NCBI GenBank assembly: GCA_027924585.1
Contig: BSBM01001067.1
Span: forward strand, 5,788,501 to 5,852,500
Direction: 5' to 3'
Origin: Larix kaempferi
Lineage: Eukaryota > Streptophyta > Pinopsida > Pinales > Pinaceae
DNA: 64,000 bases
Positions 31,208 through 44,261 of the stretch are shown in pieces; positions within the stretch are counted from its first letter, which is position 1; every line of letters begins with the position of its first letter. The notes under the pieces are model-generated. The model was not told the DNA's origin, searched no databases, and saw only the letters and a list, made by a program, of their open reading frames with translations. The translations under genes and the position numbers were made by a program.

Positions 31208-32049
31208 CTGTAAATCACAAGAACTAATTATTGTGTCAAAATTATCCGGTTGAAACCGAGTCAAAGCAATTAGTGATGAACTAGATAGCCAAGAAGAATT
31301 TGCACGATGCTACCTGCAAATATAGCCACAGCTTGGCTTCTCACCCCAACACAGAGGTTGCTTCACGCTGCTCTCACTGATGGAGGAAAATTAAATTATC
31401 AAAAGCGGAATATATAGTCTCCTGCCTACCGCAGGGACTAATAAAAAGGGTATGCATTATTCATTTTAGCGCAATCCACTTGGAGGAAAGAAAAAATCAA
31501 GGCCTGAAATATGCATTATTCATTTGTTGAGAAAGAACAAATGAAGTTTGCAAAGTTGAGGATTAAGGGTTTGAATATCTTGAAAACCATTATGAATAAT
31601 TGGAACAAACTTTTCATTGGGAAACCAAATTTGGGTTAATAATATCATAACCCAGAGATGAGTATTACGCTTATATTATCATGAGGTGAAGAGATAATTT
31701 ATATAATTAATAATAAGATTATAAACAACCATATATAAATTACGTTTGAAAAGATCAAGAATGTTTCCCAAAATAGCATAATGAAATTTAGATATTTGCA
31801 TATACATTAGTATACAAAAATCAATTACATAATTCAATAGTTATACATGAACCTATCAACACTAATGTGTCCAAATATTTGTATAAAAATTAAATGAAAA
31901 TTTTCTGAAAATTGTAATCTTTTAACATGGTGTTGAGTCTTGTTAGTCCAACATGGGATGTTACACTCTTTCCACATTGCATTAAATTTCCATGTTAGAT
32001 TAGTATACATACCTTATATACATATGCTAGTAAATATAATGATATAATG

Positions 32050-33660
32050 AATGTTTTTTCAAGCAAAAAAAGCTGCACTTCTTTTATTCATAGAATCAAA
32101 AAGTACATCTCCCATGCAACATCTCTCATCAGAGGTGTATATGAAGAAAAATCCTCCAAAAGAACAAAATTTTAGAGATTACATAATATGTTTTTTAGCA
32201 CAACAAAAGGTGATATTTATCAAAAACAAGTCTACCTCAAATCGAGCTTTTAACTGAGAACTATGACAAAAAGATAAACATAGTTGTAATAATTCAGCCA
32301 TCATGCTTGAACATCTTCAGACTCCAAAAATTAGATCAAGCCCATATCTACCTAGATGCCTTCGAGGCACTCTTCCCACAGTAGAAGTCCTTCCTCAGTA
32401 TTGAGAGCTGCTTTAGAAAGAGTGTTTGCAACTTTATTTTTCTCTTTGTAAATGTGTTTGATATTTAGCTCATGAAAATGTGCCAAAAGTGTATTTGTCC
32501 TACAACACCATTGTTCAAGAGAGATAACCTGCAGTGGCCATACCTTATTTTCCCAATTTACAATAACTTGAGAATCCCCATAAATATTCATAGAATCAAT
32601 TCCCAGGATAGTAGCACCAAACACCACAATGCTAAAAGTTTAGTTTTTTTATTTGCACCTCGACCAAAATTTAGTTTAAGGCTAAAAAAATGTTCATCAT
32701 TTATCCTGAGAAATGCTCTAGCACTACAAATACCATCTTGTGCCGCACCATCAAAGAAACCAGTAGCCATTACTATATCTGAAAGTTCCCCTAATGGTCT
32801 CTGCATATGTTTTTCTGCAACAACCACTTCATATTCTTTATAATAATTTATTATTCTTAGGGATCCGGAAACAAGATTTATAGACTTATCCTAAAAAGAA
32901 TAGAGTTCCTGGATTTCCATATATCCCAACAAATAAATGCTAGGAGAAGTCTATGATCAAAGTTATTCCTGTAACATCTCAGGAAGTTTTCTTCAAAAAT
33001 AAGGAAGTTTCCTTCAGAAAGTTGCTTCCATAGATTTAAACAATACTAACATGTCAAAAAAAAGTGTTTAATAAACTCCCCATCAGCCTTACATAAAACA
33101 CAAATATTAGGCTCGTGCCAATTCCCGCGCTATAAATTATCCCATGTTAATAAACAATTTTCAAAATAAAGCCATAAGAGACTCTTAAGTTTTGAAGGTA
33201 AATGCCACTTCCAAAGTTTTTCAAACCACCATTTTGGAATGTCATAAGAGAAACTGTTTGTAATCACAGAATATGCATGCTTTGCAGACACTTGTCCTTA
33301 AGCCTAATTACCAACCCAGATTAGTTTATCATTTTTTGCAAAGAGTCTGATACCTGCCAAATTTAGTGAATTTATAAATTGTGACCACTCCTTAGCTAAA
33401 TTATTGTATAGTCCCAAATCTCGAGCATTCACCCAATATGAATCCAAGAGATTGTAATAAGACGGTTTTTGAATATGAGCCAGAGTGAAAATACCAAGAT
33501 CATGCAAATAATACAAAATATAGGGAGAGAGGTTGTAAAAATCCTCCAATCCCAGGATATGGTCCACACCAATAAATACATTTGTCCCAGAACCTACCTT
33601 CTAAGCCAATCCTTGAATGATCCAAGGGAAGGCCTTCACGAAACCCCGCCAAAAATTTGA
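32050..33660 (-). pseudogene. LINE ORF2 C-terminal part with RNase H and 3' end, decayed
   Basis: Minus strand, reading leftward. 33567-33304 is the region before the zinc-binding domain (VKAFPWIIQG just upstream, LGLYNNLAKEW). 33270-32880 is zinc-binding-like sequence (WWFEKLWKWHLPSKL). The RNase H domain is split by a frameshift between 32827-32588 (GFFDGAAQDGICSA) and 32627-32352 (GIDSMNIYGDSQVI, KNKVANTLSKAAL). The untranslated end runs to about 32050 and contains AATAAAAG. Several stops are present. It probably belongs to the same LINE as 36560-38700, separated by inserted sequence. Confidence 0.75.
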
Positions 33661-36550
33661 AGCATTTCTAACAGTTTTATTTGGGTTCCTAAATAATGTT
33701 GTCAGTTATGTAATTCGAAATAATGATGTGTTAGGTTGAAAGGATAGCTTTAGGAATTTTTGTTATGTTAAAAATATTTGCAGGGTTCGTCATATATCTT
33801 ATAAAGCTATGAGTTTTAGACTGCAGAGAACACTCTTTGGTCATTGAACTCGGTCTTCGCAGATTCTATATGTTTTACTTACATGCAAATTGTTGAAATC
33901 GTAACTGTGTTAATACTGTTTGTTATCTTAGGCAATGCGCCTTGTATGGAAACCCTATTGAAATGATTTCTATGTTAGAAATTTTTAGGGATTACGGCCG
34001 TAAGGCTGGTTGTGAAACCGTACCCAACACTAATTACTATTTTAATTTACTTATTTGTATAAGTGATAAGGGTTTCGAATCCATGAATTATTGTGTAGAC
34101 TGGAAAGTTTAGACTGTATGGAACAGTCTTTGTGTGTTTGGATTCTGTCTAAGAAATTCTATTTTGATTTGCTAAAATGATGAAAGGTTAACTTAGTATT
34201 ATTTGGAATAGCTAGGGTTGAGACTTGGGACATTTGTCCTAACTAAAAGTTGCTCTACGTTTTATAGTATCAAAGATAAATAAATGAAATAGTAGAATTG
34301 TATAATAGGTATGATGACTTTGATCATTTTGCAGTAAATTCAATCATACTTTGTTTAAGAAAGTATAAACTATGTATGTTGATTACTGCTAGTTTGTAAT
34401 GCAGAACTAGAAGAAATAGTAAAAAGAAAATGTGTATACTATTTGTCTTCTAAAAGGAATGCTTAACCTGTAACTGACTTTAGGTTTGGTACAGAATTAT
34501 GGAAATGTTTAAGATGAAATACAAAGAGATGAAAACATTGTATTAAAACCCTAGAACAAATTCTTTTATAAGGAAAACAGGTTTACTGTTATGAATGAAA
34601 CTATCTATGAGACATTATAGAAACTCTATCCTATTAATATTGTTTATAGAGTAGATACGACTTAACCGAAAAATAGAAACTTATTTAAATGAAAGAAATT
34701 GCAGATAGTGCATGCATTCAATCTTTAATTCGAATCTACTTACAGTGCATCGATATTCAGATCTATTTTAAACACTCTTCCCTGTACTAGAGTACGACAC
34801 AAAAACAGTGTGTGGAAAAATACAGGGAAGCAATTTATTCTATCTCTGTCATAAAACTTCTTCAACTATTTACAGAATAATATACAATTCAGAAAATCAA
34901 TTATTTACATTTGAATGATGATACTAACAATATTCAGCTAATAATCCTAAATCAATAGTTATAGAAACAATAAATTATAACTACTAGGAAATGAAATAAC
35001 AAGTAGAACCTGATAATGTAGATAGGGTGGACAAACACCCAAAGAGGCCTGTTCCTCCCAACCTTCTCCAGAAGAAGCAGCCAATATCACTTGATCCTTT
35101 GGACCCCCGAGACTGTTTACTGAACCACTAGGTAGAAGACCCTGTGTAGAAGCAAGGCACTCAGGTTGTACTTCCAGCAATCAATGGAGACTTACATACA
35201 CCTCAAAATAAACCTCTGCACTCAGCAGAAGTGAAACAGACTTACAATCCAACTCAAAACATAGCTTCCCCTCATCGAATCTCTTGTGTGCATACAATAG
35301 AACCACAAAGTAAATTTTCTCGTCAGAAAAAGTGTGAGCCTCTGCTAAAATTTGATGGCTTAAAAAGATGCTTAGGTCTTTTAGTGGCCAGTTTCCAAAT
35401 AAATGAGCCTCAAGCTCCAGTCCCATCTTTCAGAGAACTTTGACCACAATTCAAAGGAGTTGTCCCATAACAACAGCTAGTTACTGAGTTCCTGATGCTG
35501 CCACTTGTCCATTGCCTTCTACCCCAGATTTCATTCCACCTAGTGTGTCAATAAACACTCTTTCAACAGTCTCTTTGGGTGAGTGTCTCCTATTTTATTT
35601 TATTAAATAATAATATTGTGCAATTACAGTCATCCTTGGCCACTTGGCCAAATATAAAACTTTACAATAAAATTTAAGATAATGTTTTTCTCAAACATAA
35701 AATGTTTCAAGTAATGGGTATGTTACATCCTCATCCACATCTACATCCCCAATTACATCATCTTCATATAAAGCATCTCCAAATCCAACTTCCAACAAGG
35801 ATTGTGATCAAGAGGAAGCTAAAATAAAAGATGACATATTTGATAAAGATGAAGATGATCTTGACCAAGATTGTGATGAGAGTCAAGCCAGTATTGCTGA
35901 CAATAACGAAGGTCATGACAAGAATGCCACAATAACAAAAGCACAAAGGACAGATGTCGGCACAAGGACCGTTATGAAGAACATCAATGGGAACAACTAT
36001 AAGATTAATCGAGCACAAGATAAGATTGGTGTTTTTGTGATAATTATAAGTACACAGATACCTTTCAGAGGAACTAGCACATAATATGTTGGGAATGACA
36101 TCACGAAAATAGTTACAATTGTCAAGTCTGTTTAGTTGACGACAAAAATAGTTAAAAGTTACAACCACACAAGCGGCAAAAGCTTAAACAAAACTTCACC
36201 AAGAACATACTTAATACAGATTCCAAAACAACAGAAACAAAATGAAGCAGTGCTCATAATCAAAATTGCATGTCTCAAGTCATCAGTTCAACACAGAGCT
36301 AGAATAAAAGAGGACATCGACACACTCATCTTTGAGAACAAAGCATTCCTTAAGGGAAGGGCAATGTTATGAACATAAAATAATAAATAAATACATTAAT
36401 AATAATAATACTAATTATTATTATTATTATTATTATTATTATTTACTTAAAAGACATACCACTTCAATGAAGAGGTGTTAAAAGGCCTATATAATGGCCA
36501 ACCATTATATTATTCAATCATTATCTTATATTTTATCATTTATCGAATAT
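33661..36550. other. Sequence interrupting the LINE; possible LTR-element 3' end
   Basis: Most of this stretch holds no recognised gene. Near its right end on the plus strand there is an acidic open segment (about 35730-36084, DEDDLDQDCDESQ) and a short frame (36136-36372). A purine run, AAGGGAAGGGCAA at 36352-36364, follows, and then TGTTATGAAC at 36365. This is the arrangement of a polypurine tract and 3' LTR start. A TATATAA is at about 36490. A matching left LTR was not found. A microsatellite of TAA/ATT units is at about 36395-36452. Confidence 0.35.
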
Positions 36551-36559
36551 TGTGGGTTT

Positions 36560-38700
36560 TAGAATTGTGTTCACTCCACAGAAGCAACACAAAAGATTTT
36601 TATAATTTCAACAAAATGTGTCCACTCCTCTTTTGATCCTTTTTCCAAATAAAATAACATCATCAACAAATAAAAGGTGAGAAATGTACACAAATGAATA
36701 AATCCTGATACCCTTCATTTTTCCTTCTGATTTGGCAAGATTTATCAACCTACTTAAACCTTCAACAACTAGTAAAAATAAAAGAGGGGAAAGTGGACAT
36801 CCCTAACAAAGTCCTCTGGAGCTTTTGAAAAATTTAGTAGGCGAGCCATTAACAAGTACACCAAATTGAGCCAAGGATATACATGCCATAATCCAATTAG
36901 TCACTGAGATTGGAAGCCCAATCTGTAGAAGAATTAACCTTAAGAAATCCCATTTCACCCAATCATAAGCCTTCACAAGGTCCATCTTCATAAGAATTGC
37001 ATCCATGTTCTTGACTTTAATAGAGTGTATCACTTCTTGAGTAATACTAACAACATTTAATATCTGTCTATCGGCCAAAAACCCAAACTGCTCTTTTGAC
37101 ATCATTTCAGCAAGCTTTGGCCTCAATCTGTTTGAAATGATCTTTGTGACAATTTTGTAAGCTAGGTTGCATAGTGAGATAGGCTTGAATTCATTGGAGT
37201 TCTTGGGATTATTTGTTTTGGGAATGAGGGCAATGAATGTAGAATTTAGAGCACCAGACATATATCCCTCCATCCTGGTCTGTTCCACCATCTGTAAGAT
37301 ATCATTACCCATGATCTCAAAAAAATTGTTAAAAAGCTCCACTGTCTAGCCATCTAGCCCTAGACTTTTCTCCCTGGTAAATTGTTTTAATACACCTTCA
37401 ATTTTAGAAAGAGTGACAAGATCCCCAATTTTAGAACCTTCCTCAGTGGAAAAGAAGGAAGGAAGTTGTCTGATCACCTGCCATTGGGCATCAACATCAG
37501 AAGAAAAAAAAAAAAAAAATCTTTAAATTGTTTTTTGAAATGTGCCTTCACCGCCCTTTTTAATTCCAATTGTGACTGAATAATATTTCCATCTTCATTA
37601 TGAATATCCTAAATAAAGTTGATATTCCTTCTATATGATTCATAATGGTGGAAAAATAAGGTATTATTATCGCCTAAAGCAACCCAAATGGCTCTGTTTT
37701 TTAATCTCCAGGACATTTCCTCCTTTTTAAGTAAAGTAGACTTCTGATCACTTAGCTCTAACAAAATTACTTTTTCCTCCTCTGTAAAAATGCCTGATGG
37801 GTTAGGATTAAGAATTCTAGACATCAAATTCTCAATGTATGAAAGATTTTCTGAATCTTTTCTTTCTTTTTTCCTTCTCCCACTAGACCACTTCCTTCTT
37901 TAAACACTTTATCTTATATACCAGACTTTCCATATCATTGAATTCTCTCGGCTCCTCAACAGAAGTCCACCATTATTTAACTTTTTAAACATAAATCCTC
38001 TTCCTTAAGCCACATACTGTTGAACTTAAAAGGATAATTTTGTGGAGTTTTCCCCCCTTCAAGCTAAAAGGATAATTGGAAAATGATATGAAATCTTTGA
38101 TCTGAAAACCCAAGTTCTATATATTTGAAGGTTACTAGATAGATACTCAGAAATCAAGAACCTGTCTAATCTTTTACTAATACCAGAGACACAACTTTTC
38201 CCATTACTCCATGTAGATTCAATTTTCATTGGAAGAACATCAATTAGGTTTGATTTCTGTAAAAGTTGTTTGAAAAAGTCTGAAAGTGGATCCAATCTTT
38301 CTGAATGTCCCCAAACCTTAGTAGCAAAAACAGTAAAATTTAAGTCCCCTTCAAAAACCAGATTGGACAACTTTAACAAGTCGCTACTCTCCATACTATT
38401 CCAAAATGGTTCTCTATCACGATAAGGGCCATAACAATTAAAAATATTTAGTTGTATATTGTTTGCAAATATTTTTCCTTCCAACAAAATACCACCACAC
38501 ATTTTATAAGATTTGAAATCTGAGGCACTAGGACCCCAACAAGTAATGAGTCCTCCAGATAACCCAACTGAGTTTATAGCACAAATATTCCAACCCAGTA
38601 AGAGATTAGAAAAAGTCTCAATCGCCTGAGATTTTCCACACATCGATTCTTGTATCAGAATGATATTAGGATAATAGTATTGAACAGTCACGAAAGAGCC
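36560..38700 (-). pseudogene. LINE ORF2 endonuclease and reverse transcriptase, decayed
   Basis: Minus strand. 38691-38059 is an APE-type endonuclease (IILIQESMCGKS, NIFNCYGPYRDREPF, FEGDLNFTV). 37827-37609 is the linker (NRAIWVALGDNNTLFF). 37342-36803 is reverse transcriptase (STFIALIPKTNN, FKPISLCNLAYKI, MDLVKAYDWVKWDFL). The catalytic SHLLFVDDVILF follows near 36700-36660, across a stop at about 36800. Similarity fades near 36560, where other sequence begins. Stops and frameshifts make it inactive. Confidence 0.82.
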
Positions 38701-38810
38701 CTACCCTTCTCAGCCCCCCAACCCCACGAACATTAAAGGAGAGGATTTACATTAAAAACCCTTGCTTATATTAGAATGATATAACATGACTTATTTCGTC
38801 AATTGAGTGT

Positions 38811-39006
38811 AGATCGGGTGGTTAGGAGGAATGTTGTTGTCCTCTCCACTCGGGTTCAAATCTCGCTTTGTGACACTTGCTCCTTGGGAGCCGACTTTGA
38901 CTATGTAATGCTGGCCATACCTTGATTCTCTGGAATAACAAGTGTTGGAAATTTCCCGATGGATGTAGCCCTCTAACAAATAGTGAACCATCATTTAAAA
39001 AAAAAA
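38811..39006 (+). mobile_element. tRNA-derived SINE
   Basis: GGTGGTTAGGAGG at about 38817-38829 resembles an A box. CGGGTTCAAATCTC at about 38850-38863 fits a B box (GGTTCRANNCC). The body is about 190 bp and ends in A10 at about 38997-39006. The spacing is that of a tRNA-related SINE promoter. The sequence does not fold as a full tRNA beyond the B box, and no target duplication was found. Confidence 0.65.
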
Positions 39007-39167
39007 CTATTGCCACAAACATGCCTCAGGAAGGTGAGATCTACCTTATGCAAATATTTGTTATAAAGCTTGAGACACACTTTGAAGCTATAGAATATAA
39101 TATTCAAAACAAGTCCCACAAAGCTAGCTTGACTGAAAATAAAATATTATTTTTAAAATTCAATAAA

Positions 39168-39505
39168 TGAAGATTTCATTTAGAAAAGTTTATGACATCT
39201 TTGAATATAGGATAGTGACCCATTTTTTATTTAACATTGTAATGGTACAACATTGTAATATTATTCTTACAAGTCAATCAATGAATCTTTCATTTGGAAA
39301 AGTTCGTAGCATCTTTGAATATAGGATAATGACCCACCTCGAAATGCATCGAAATTATTAAAAGTATAATTTATATTCAAAATATAAAATTTGTTTTGCT
39401 AGGTTAAACGTGCAACGATTTCATTCATTTTTTTAGTTTGTTTGGCATGATTTCGATGCAACGATTTCATTCATTTTTTTTAGTTTGTTTGGCATGATTT
39501 CGATC
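39168..39505. repeat. Short local duplications
   Basis: A block around 39168-39220 (ttcatttagaaaagtt...tctttgaatataggat) recurs with changes at about 39282-39336. A 47-48 bp unit (caacgatttcattcattttt...ggcatgatttcgat) is repeated in tandem at about 39412-39505. Confidence 0.8.
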
Positions 39506-42090
39506 GAATTAGTAAATTTTTTATTTTATTTTATTTTTTAATTTATAATAAAAGTGTTTAAATTCTTAGAATATGGGTGTTTTAAGGTTTTCAAGGGAGT
39601 TGAATTTATTTATATGTTTAGAATCATGATTTAAACAATAAGGAAATTAAATTTATGGAAAAAAAACATTTCTAGATTTAAACTAAAAATTCATTAAAAA
39701 TCAAAAGAATCACTTGTTTATACTTTTTTGTTTTAGATATAAGATAAACATTATTTATTTTTAGTAAAGTTATATTTTACAAATTTGGAAAATAAATGAG
39801 ACGTTCAATATAATTTCAAAGATTAAAATTTTAAGAACTTAGTTCTTGTATGTTTCACGGTTTGAATTTTAAATATTTATTTTTATATGTTTTAAAGATT
39901 TTGAAAGTGTTTGAAACGACTCAAAATTTAAAAAAAAATGAAATTATATATCTTTTTTGCTTCAATTAATTTCAACAATAAATATTTTTAAATCTAAATA
40001 AAATCACCTACCGCTACAACTCCATAATCTCATAATGTCTTTGACACTCATTGTAAATTTATTTCTATTTACTCTCGTTGTAAATTTAAACCTAAAGTTC
40101 ATGAATATTAACATCAATTTTACATTGAAAATACATATGCTTTATTTTGAAATTATTTTAATTTTACTTTAATAAAATTATGTCAATTTAATTTAGATGA
40201 TTGAAAAGAAAAAAAATTATTCTTTTTATTTAAATTTAAATTTATTTTATAACATATTTATTTTTTATAATTTATTTGTTTTGAATTTAATTTAAGTGAT
40301 TGAAAAGAAAATTGGTGTATTTTTATTTAAATTCAAATCTCTTTTATAACATATTCGTTTTTTTATGATTTGATGGTTAATTAAGATTCCCATATTCAAC
40401 AAAAAAACAATATCACTCTCATTTGAAAAACATTTTAAAAAAATCATAATTTATTTTTAAATTATTTCTTAATATTAATTGTTATATACTTGTTGGAAGG
40501 ATGAATCTCATCATAAATATTGAATCCCACTTATAGAAGAACAATCCTTAACTACCTGATTTGAGTGGTAGATATTGTTAGATAGATATCCCCATCAAAT
40601 CACATTCAAGGCAATGAGTGAATGTGAATGGCATGAAAAAGTTATTTGGTATTTGGTAGAATGACAATCAAATAACCTACCCACATAGGATGTAATAATG
40701 AGAATATGGTTACAACCTCCCCTAGAAAATCCTACACAAATCACAAGCCTTAATCATTTATGCTCGCCAGTGTATAGTCTACCTATATAGGATATTGGAA
40801 AATTGTGATTGGCTTATTCATCTATCATCCCAATTATATAGATTGTAAAAGTGCATAATTTTATTGGGCATGCTTCACTGGAAGTATATGAATTGATTTT
40901 GACTTGCTTTGTGCATGTTGTTATCATTTAATCTTGTACTTAATTATGATATGTAGTTTAATGAATAGTTTGCTTGTCTTATTAGTCCATATAGGGGTTT
41001 ATTTTATATTAACCTATTAATTTTTTTTAAAGTTAAAAAAATGAATATTTAAAAAATAATAATATATTTTTATATTTTTAAAACCTAAAATAATGTTGTT
41101 TTATTGGTTATAAATATTGACTTAAAAAATTTTCATTTGGTTTTCTAAATGTTATTAGATTAAAAAAATAAAATAATAAATTATCAATATTTTTTTTAAG
41201 CATAATGTAATATTGGTAAAATGTTTGAAAATCTAAAAAGTTTTTTTTTTTTCTTTCATAACTCTCAATTTATATACATTTGCCTGGTTTAAGGATTCAT
41301 GGAATGCAAAGATATTATACATTCTAAATACTCAAAATTCAATCATGAGTCTAATTATCTAGCAAAATACGAATGTTAATGTTGTACACACCAAGATGTC
41401 TAAGTGTTACCTTCGTTTTTTTAAAAGTGAATTGACCCCATGCTAGTATTTTTCCTAAGAAAATTAGGTCTTTTATATCTTTTTATTACTTGGAAGCTAC
41501 ATGTGGAGGCTAGCATTTGGTTCCTTGTCTTGACAGTTGCAACAACCTTTCATGTTTTCAAGAGGGCATTGAGGCACTCTTCATTTAAGTAATATTTCTC
41601 TCTATCAGAGATAATTTTAGGGGCAAAATTTAGCACATGGGCTAATTTTTGATTTTTTTTCCAAAGAAACATTCACCAATTTCCATTTTTTTTCTAAACT
41701 AATTCGCCCAAATTCCAAAAGATGTTTTTTTTTTACTCTAAACATCTCCTAATTCTCCAAAAACTACATAAAATCCTTAAACATTTTAATATTTTTAAAA
41801 AAATATCACCAAACATTTTATGGTTGGAAATTTAAGAAATAACAAGATTTGCCAAGGTTTCTACAGTTTAAGAAAATTATGGATCCTTAAAACTTTCCCC
41901 GCTCTCTATTATTGTTTCCATTTTATTTAATTGCATATGAAAATATTTTCTTCATTTTATTATGTTATGTATGTTGTATGCATGTTTGTACAAAAAATGT
42001 TGTAGAGAGTTGAGATTGTGGCATGGTAGGAAGGATCACAAAATTAATTTTGGTTTTAGTGAAATCTAAACGTTAGAGTTAGAAACATTT
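39506..42090. other. No gene seen; very AT-rich spacer
   Basis: Long A/T runs and short ORFs only. Near-duplicate AT-rich phrases occur around 40200-40370 (gattgaaaagaaaa...attttataacatatt). No element boundaries were supported. Confidence 0.4.
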
Positions 42091-42094
42091 AACC

Positions 42095-42321
42095 TTGGTA
42101 ACCATCTTTATAATTCAATGCTTATCACAATGAGAATGACCTTCATAACCTCAAACAATAACATCACTACCGTGGTAACAATCTTTGTAATTCATTGCTC
42201 ATCATAATGAGAAGGACCTTCATAACCTCAAACAATAACATCACTACCTTGGTGACAATCTTTGTAATTGAATGCTCATCACAACGAGAATGACCTTCAT
42301 AGCCTCAAACAATAACATCAC
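42095..42321. repeat. 77-bp tandem repeat, about three copies
   Basis: Units starting near 42095, 42172 and 42249 (TTGGTAAC, GTGGTAAC, TTGGTGAC) share cctcaaacaataacatcac at the end of each unit. The period is 77 bp with a few substitutions between copies. Confidence 0.9.
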
Positions 42322-42799
42322 CCGAATGAATTTTTTGGGTCAAAGATCAATCAATCTTACTACAAACTATACATGGAAACAAAAACAATTCATACGACAT
42401 AATATTCAACACATATTTCCCATTGCAGAAAGAGAAACAAGTTTAGGACATATAACAAAAATAGAAATTGAAAGAGGTTACCTTCGTTCTTTGCAGCCTC
42501 TCTACATTAAGCTTCTTGACATGATATTTGAACTACATGAAGCTTCATTCATGATATTTCTATGTTTAGAAAACAAATTTGTTCATTGTTTCTTCTTATA
42601 GAGAAGTGCTATAGCTTCACTAACACCTAAACCACAAAGTATCCCATCCTCATCCACTTGTCAAAAGGAGAAAGGGAACAATTTTAGGGTAGGCCTAGCA
42701 AAGGTAACTTTAGGGAGAACGTGGGCGACATGAGATATATGAATTGAAAGGAGATTGTAGTGTACCAGATTCAAGAGAGCTAATATTTTTTTTGTTTTT

Positions 42800-44261
42800 A
42801 TAATATTTTTTACACACACGGATCTAAGATTTCACAACCACAATTACAACTCCATACATAGAATAACCAACAACTCGAATTTGGCACAATGTGAGAGAGA
42901 ACACTATGGTATTTTATTATGAATGGATGGCCACACAACAACAATAATAATGGATGCTACAGAAGCTGTAAATACATATAGAAATATGATACAAAAACCG
43001 AGAGATGGTCACCAACATGAAATAGAGATGGAATGGAGAAAATACAGATCTAATCGGAAGATCTACCTTCACAAGTGTGCCCTCCACCAGGAAATGGAAG
43101 ATTCAACTAATGGATATTCCTTACCATGTGCAACCTTAGCCAAGTAGGAGTGATATACAACCAACATAGATGGTTGCAAGAGAATGGAACAACCACTGGT
43201 GTGCTCTTCTTAACTGAAACCCCTGGATCTGGTAAAGTGGTTGTATCTTGGGCAAACATACCCCTTTTTTGGTGAAAAAAAAGTGTTTCCAACTGGAAAC
43301 AACACTCCGGATGCAATGGAACAAGTTTCATAGCCCAAAAATACATGAAAATATCAGTACCATAATATCATTTTCGGCCCCATCAATACCGGTTCAATAT
43401 TTAGAACACCCACGACAACCAAACTTCCAAACCAACACTAAGCAATTACAAACACAACCAAACCAACAAAAATGTAATACCAAACACTGTCAAATCATCT
43501 ATCCCTTAGGAAACACTCAACACTTAGATCAATGAAGTTCTATAGAGAAATATGAATGACCTCTCCTCTCTACCAGCTAGGGTGGAATCTTTCACCACCT
43601 AAACTGGTTACAAATGAAAGGGGCACATCACTCAAGCTTAAAAATATTAAGAGCTCTCCAATTTGAAAATAAAATGACCAAAAAAATTCCTCTCAAAGGA
43701 GCCCGCATCCCTTTTATAAATATCCTTGTGACCTTTTCCACCTCATTCTAGAGTTTCCTCTCAAAAATAATAAAAAAATTGATTTTTAGGAGAGAATATA
43801 TCATCATGACTCCTCATATCCCTTCCATTGCTAATTTTGGCCCATTTGGGAGATTGGCCTTCCTTGTTCCTTGATTTGTGGGATTCCATCCTTGTTTAGT
43901 GGGATTTACAACTCCTCATGGACCCATTCTTCCACTCATGCGCCTTTCTTGGCTATTTTTAGTCAATGGAGCATTAGCTTCTTTTGTGCCTTGATTTGTG
44001 GGATTCCCTCCTTGTTTGGTGGAAGTTACAACTCTTATTCGGCCCATTCTTCCTCTAATTCACCCTCCTTGGCTTGGATGCCTCTTTATTCATGAATTTA
44101 ACATTATTCCATGACCCACATCACCTTTTTACCATTTGTTATTGATTTACAAAGTGAATTTAGGCCATTGAATTCCCTAATATAATTATTTTTCTGATCA
44201 AATCCACAAGACTTGGATGGATTATCGGAATGGCTCATATTGAACTTACAGGGACATTACA
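42800..44261 (-). repeat. 3' LTR of the decayed chromovirus (left end approximate)
   Basis: In element orientation the LTR starts TGTAATGTCCC at 44261, just after a purine-rich GGTGGGGAGGAC tract that overlaps the end of pol. The left (3') limit was not found; 42800 is a guess from change of character. Inside is a duplicated block of about 121 bp (about 43862-44090, GATTTGTGGGATTCC twice). Confidence 0.5.

Noticed and set aside
35764-36168. 134-aa minus-strand ORF with hydrophobic stretches
   Set aside because: The plus-strand acidic frame opposite explains it better. The hydrophobicity comes from the antisense of Asp/Glu/Lys codons.
38811-38870. Stand-alone tRNA gene
   Set aside because: Only A- and B-box-like sequences are present, and the acceptor and anticodon stems do not close. 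The A-tail makes a SINE the better call.
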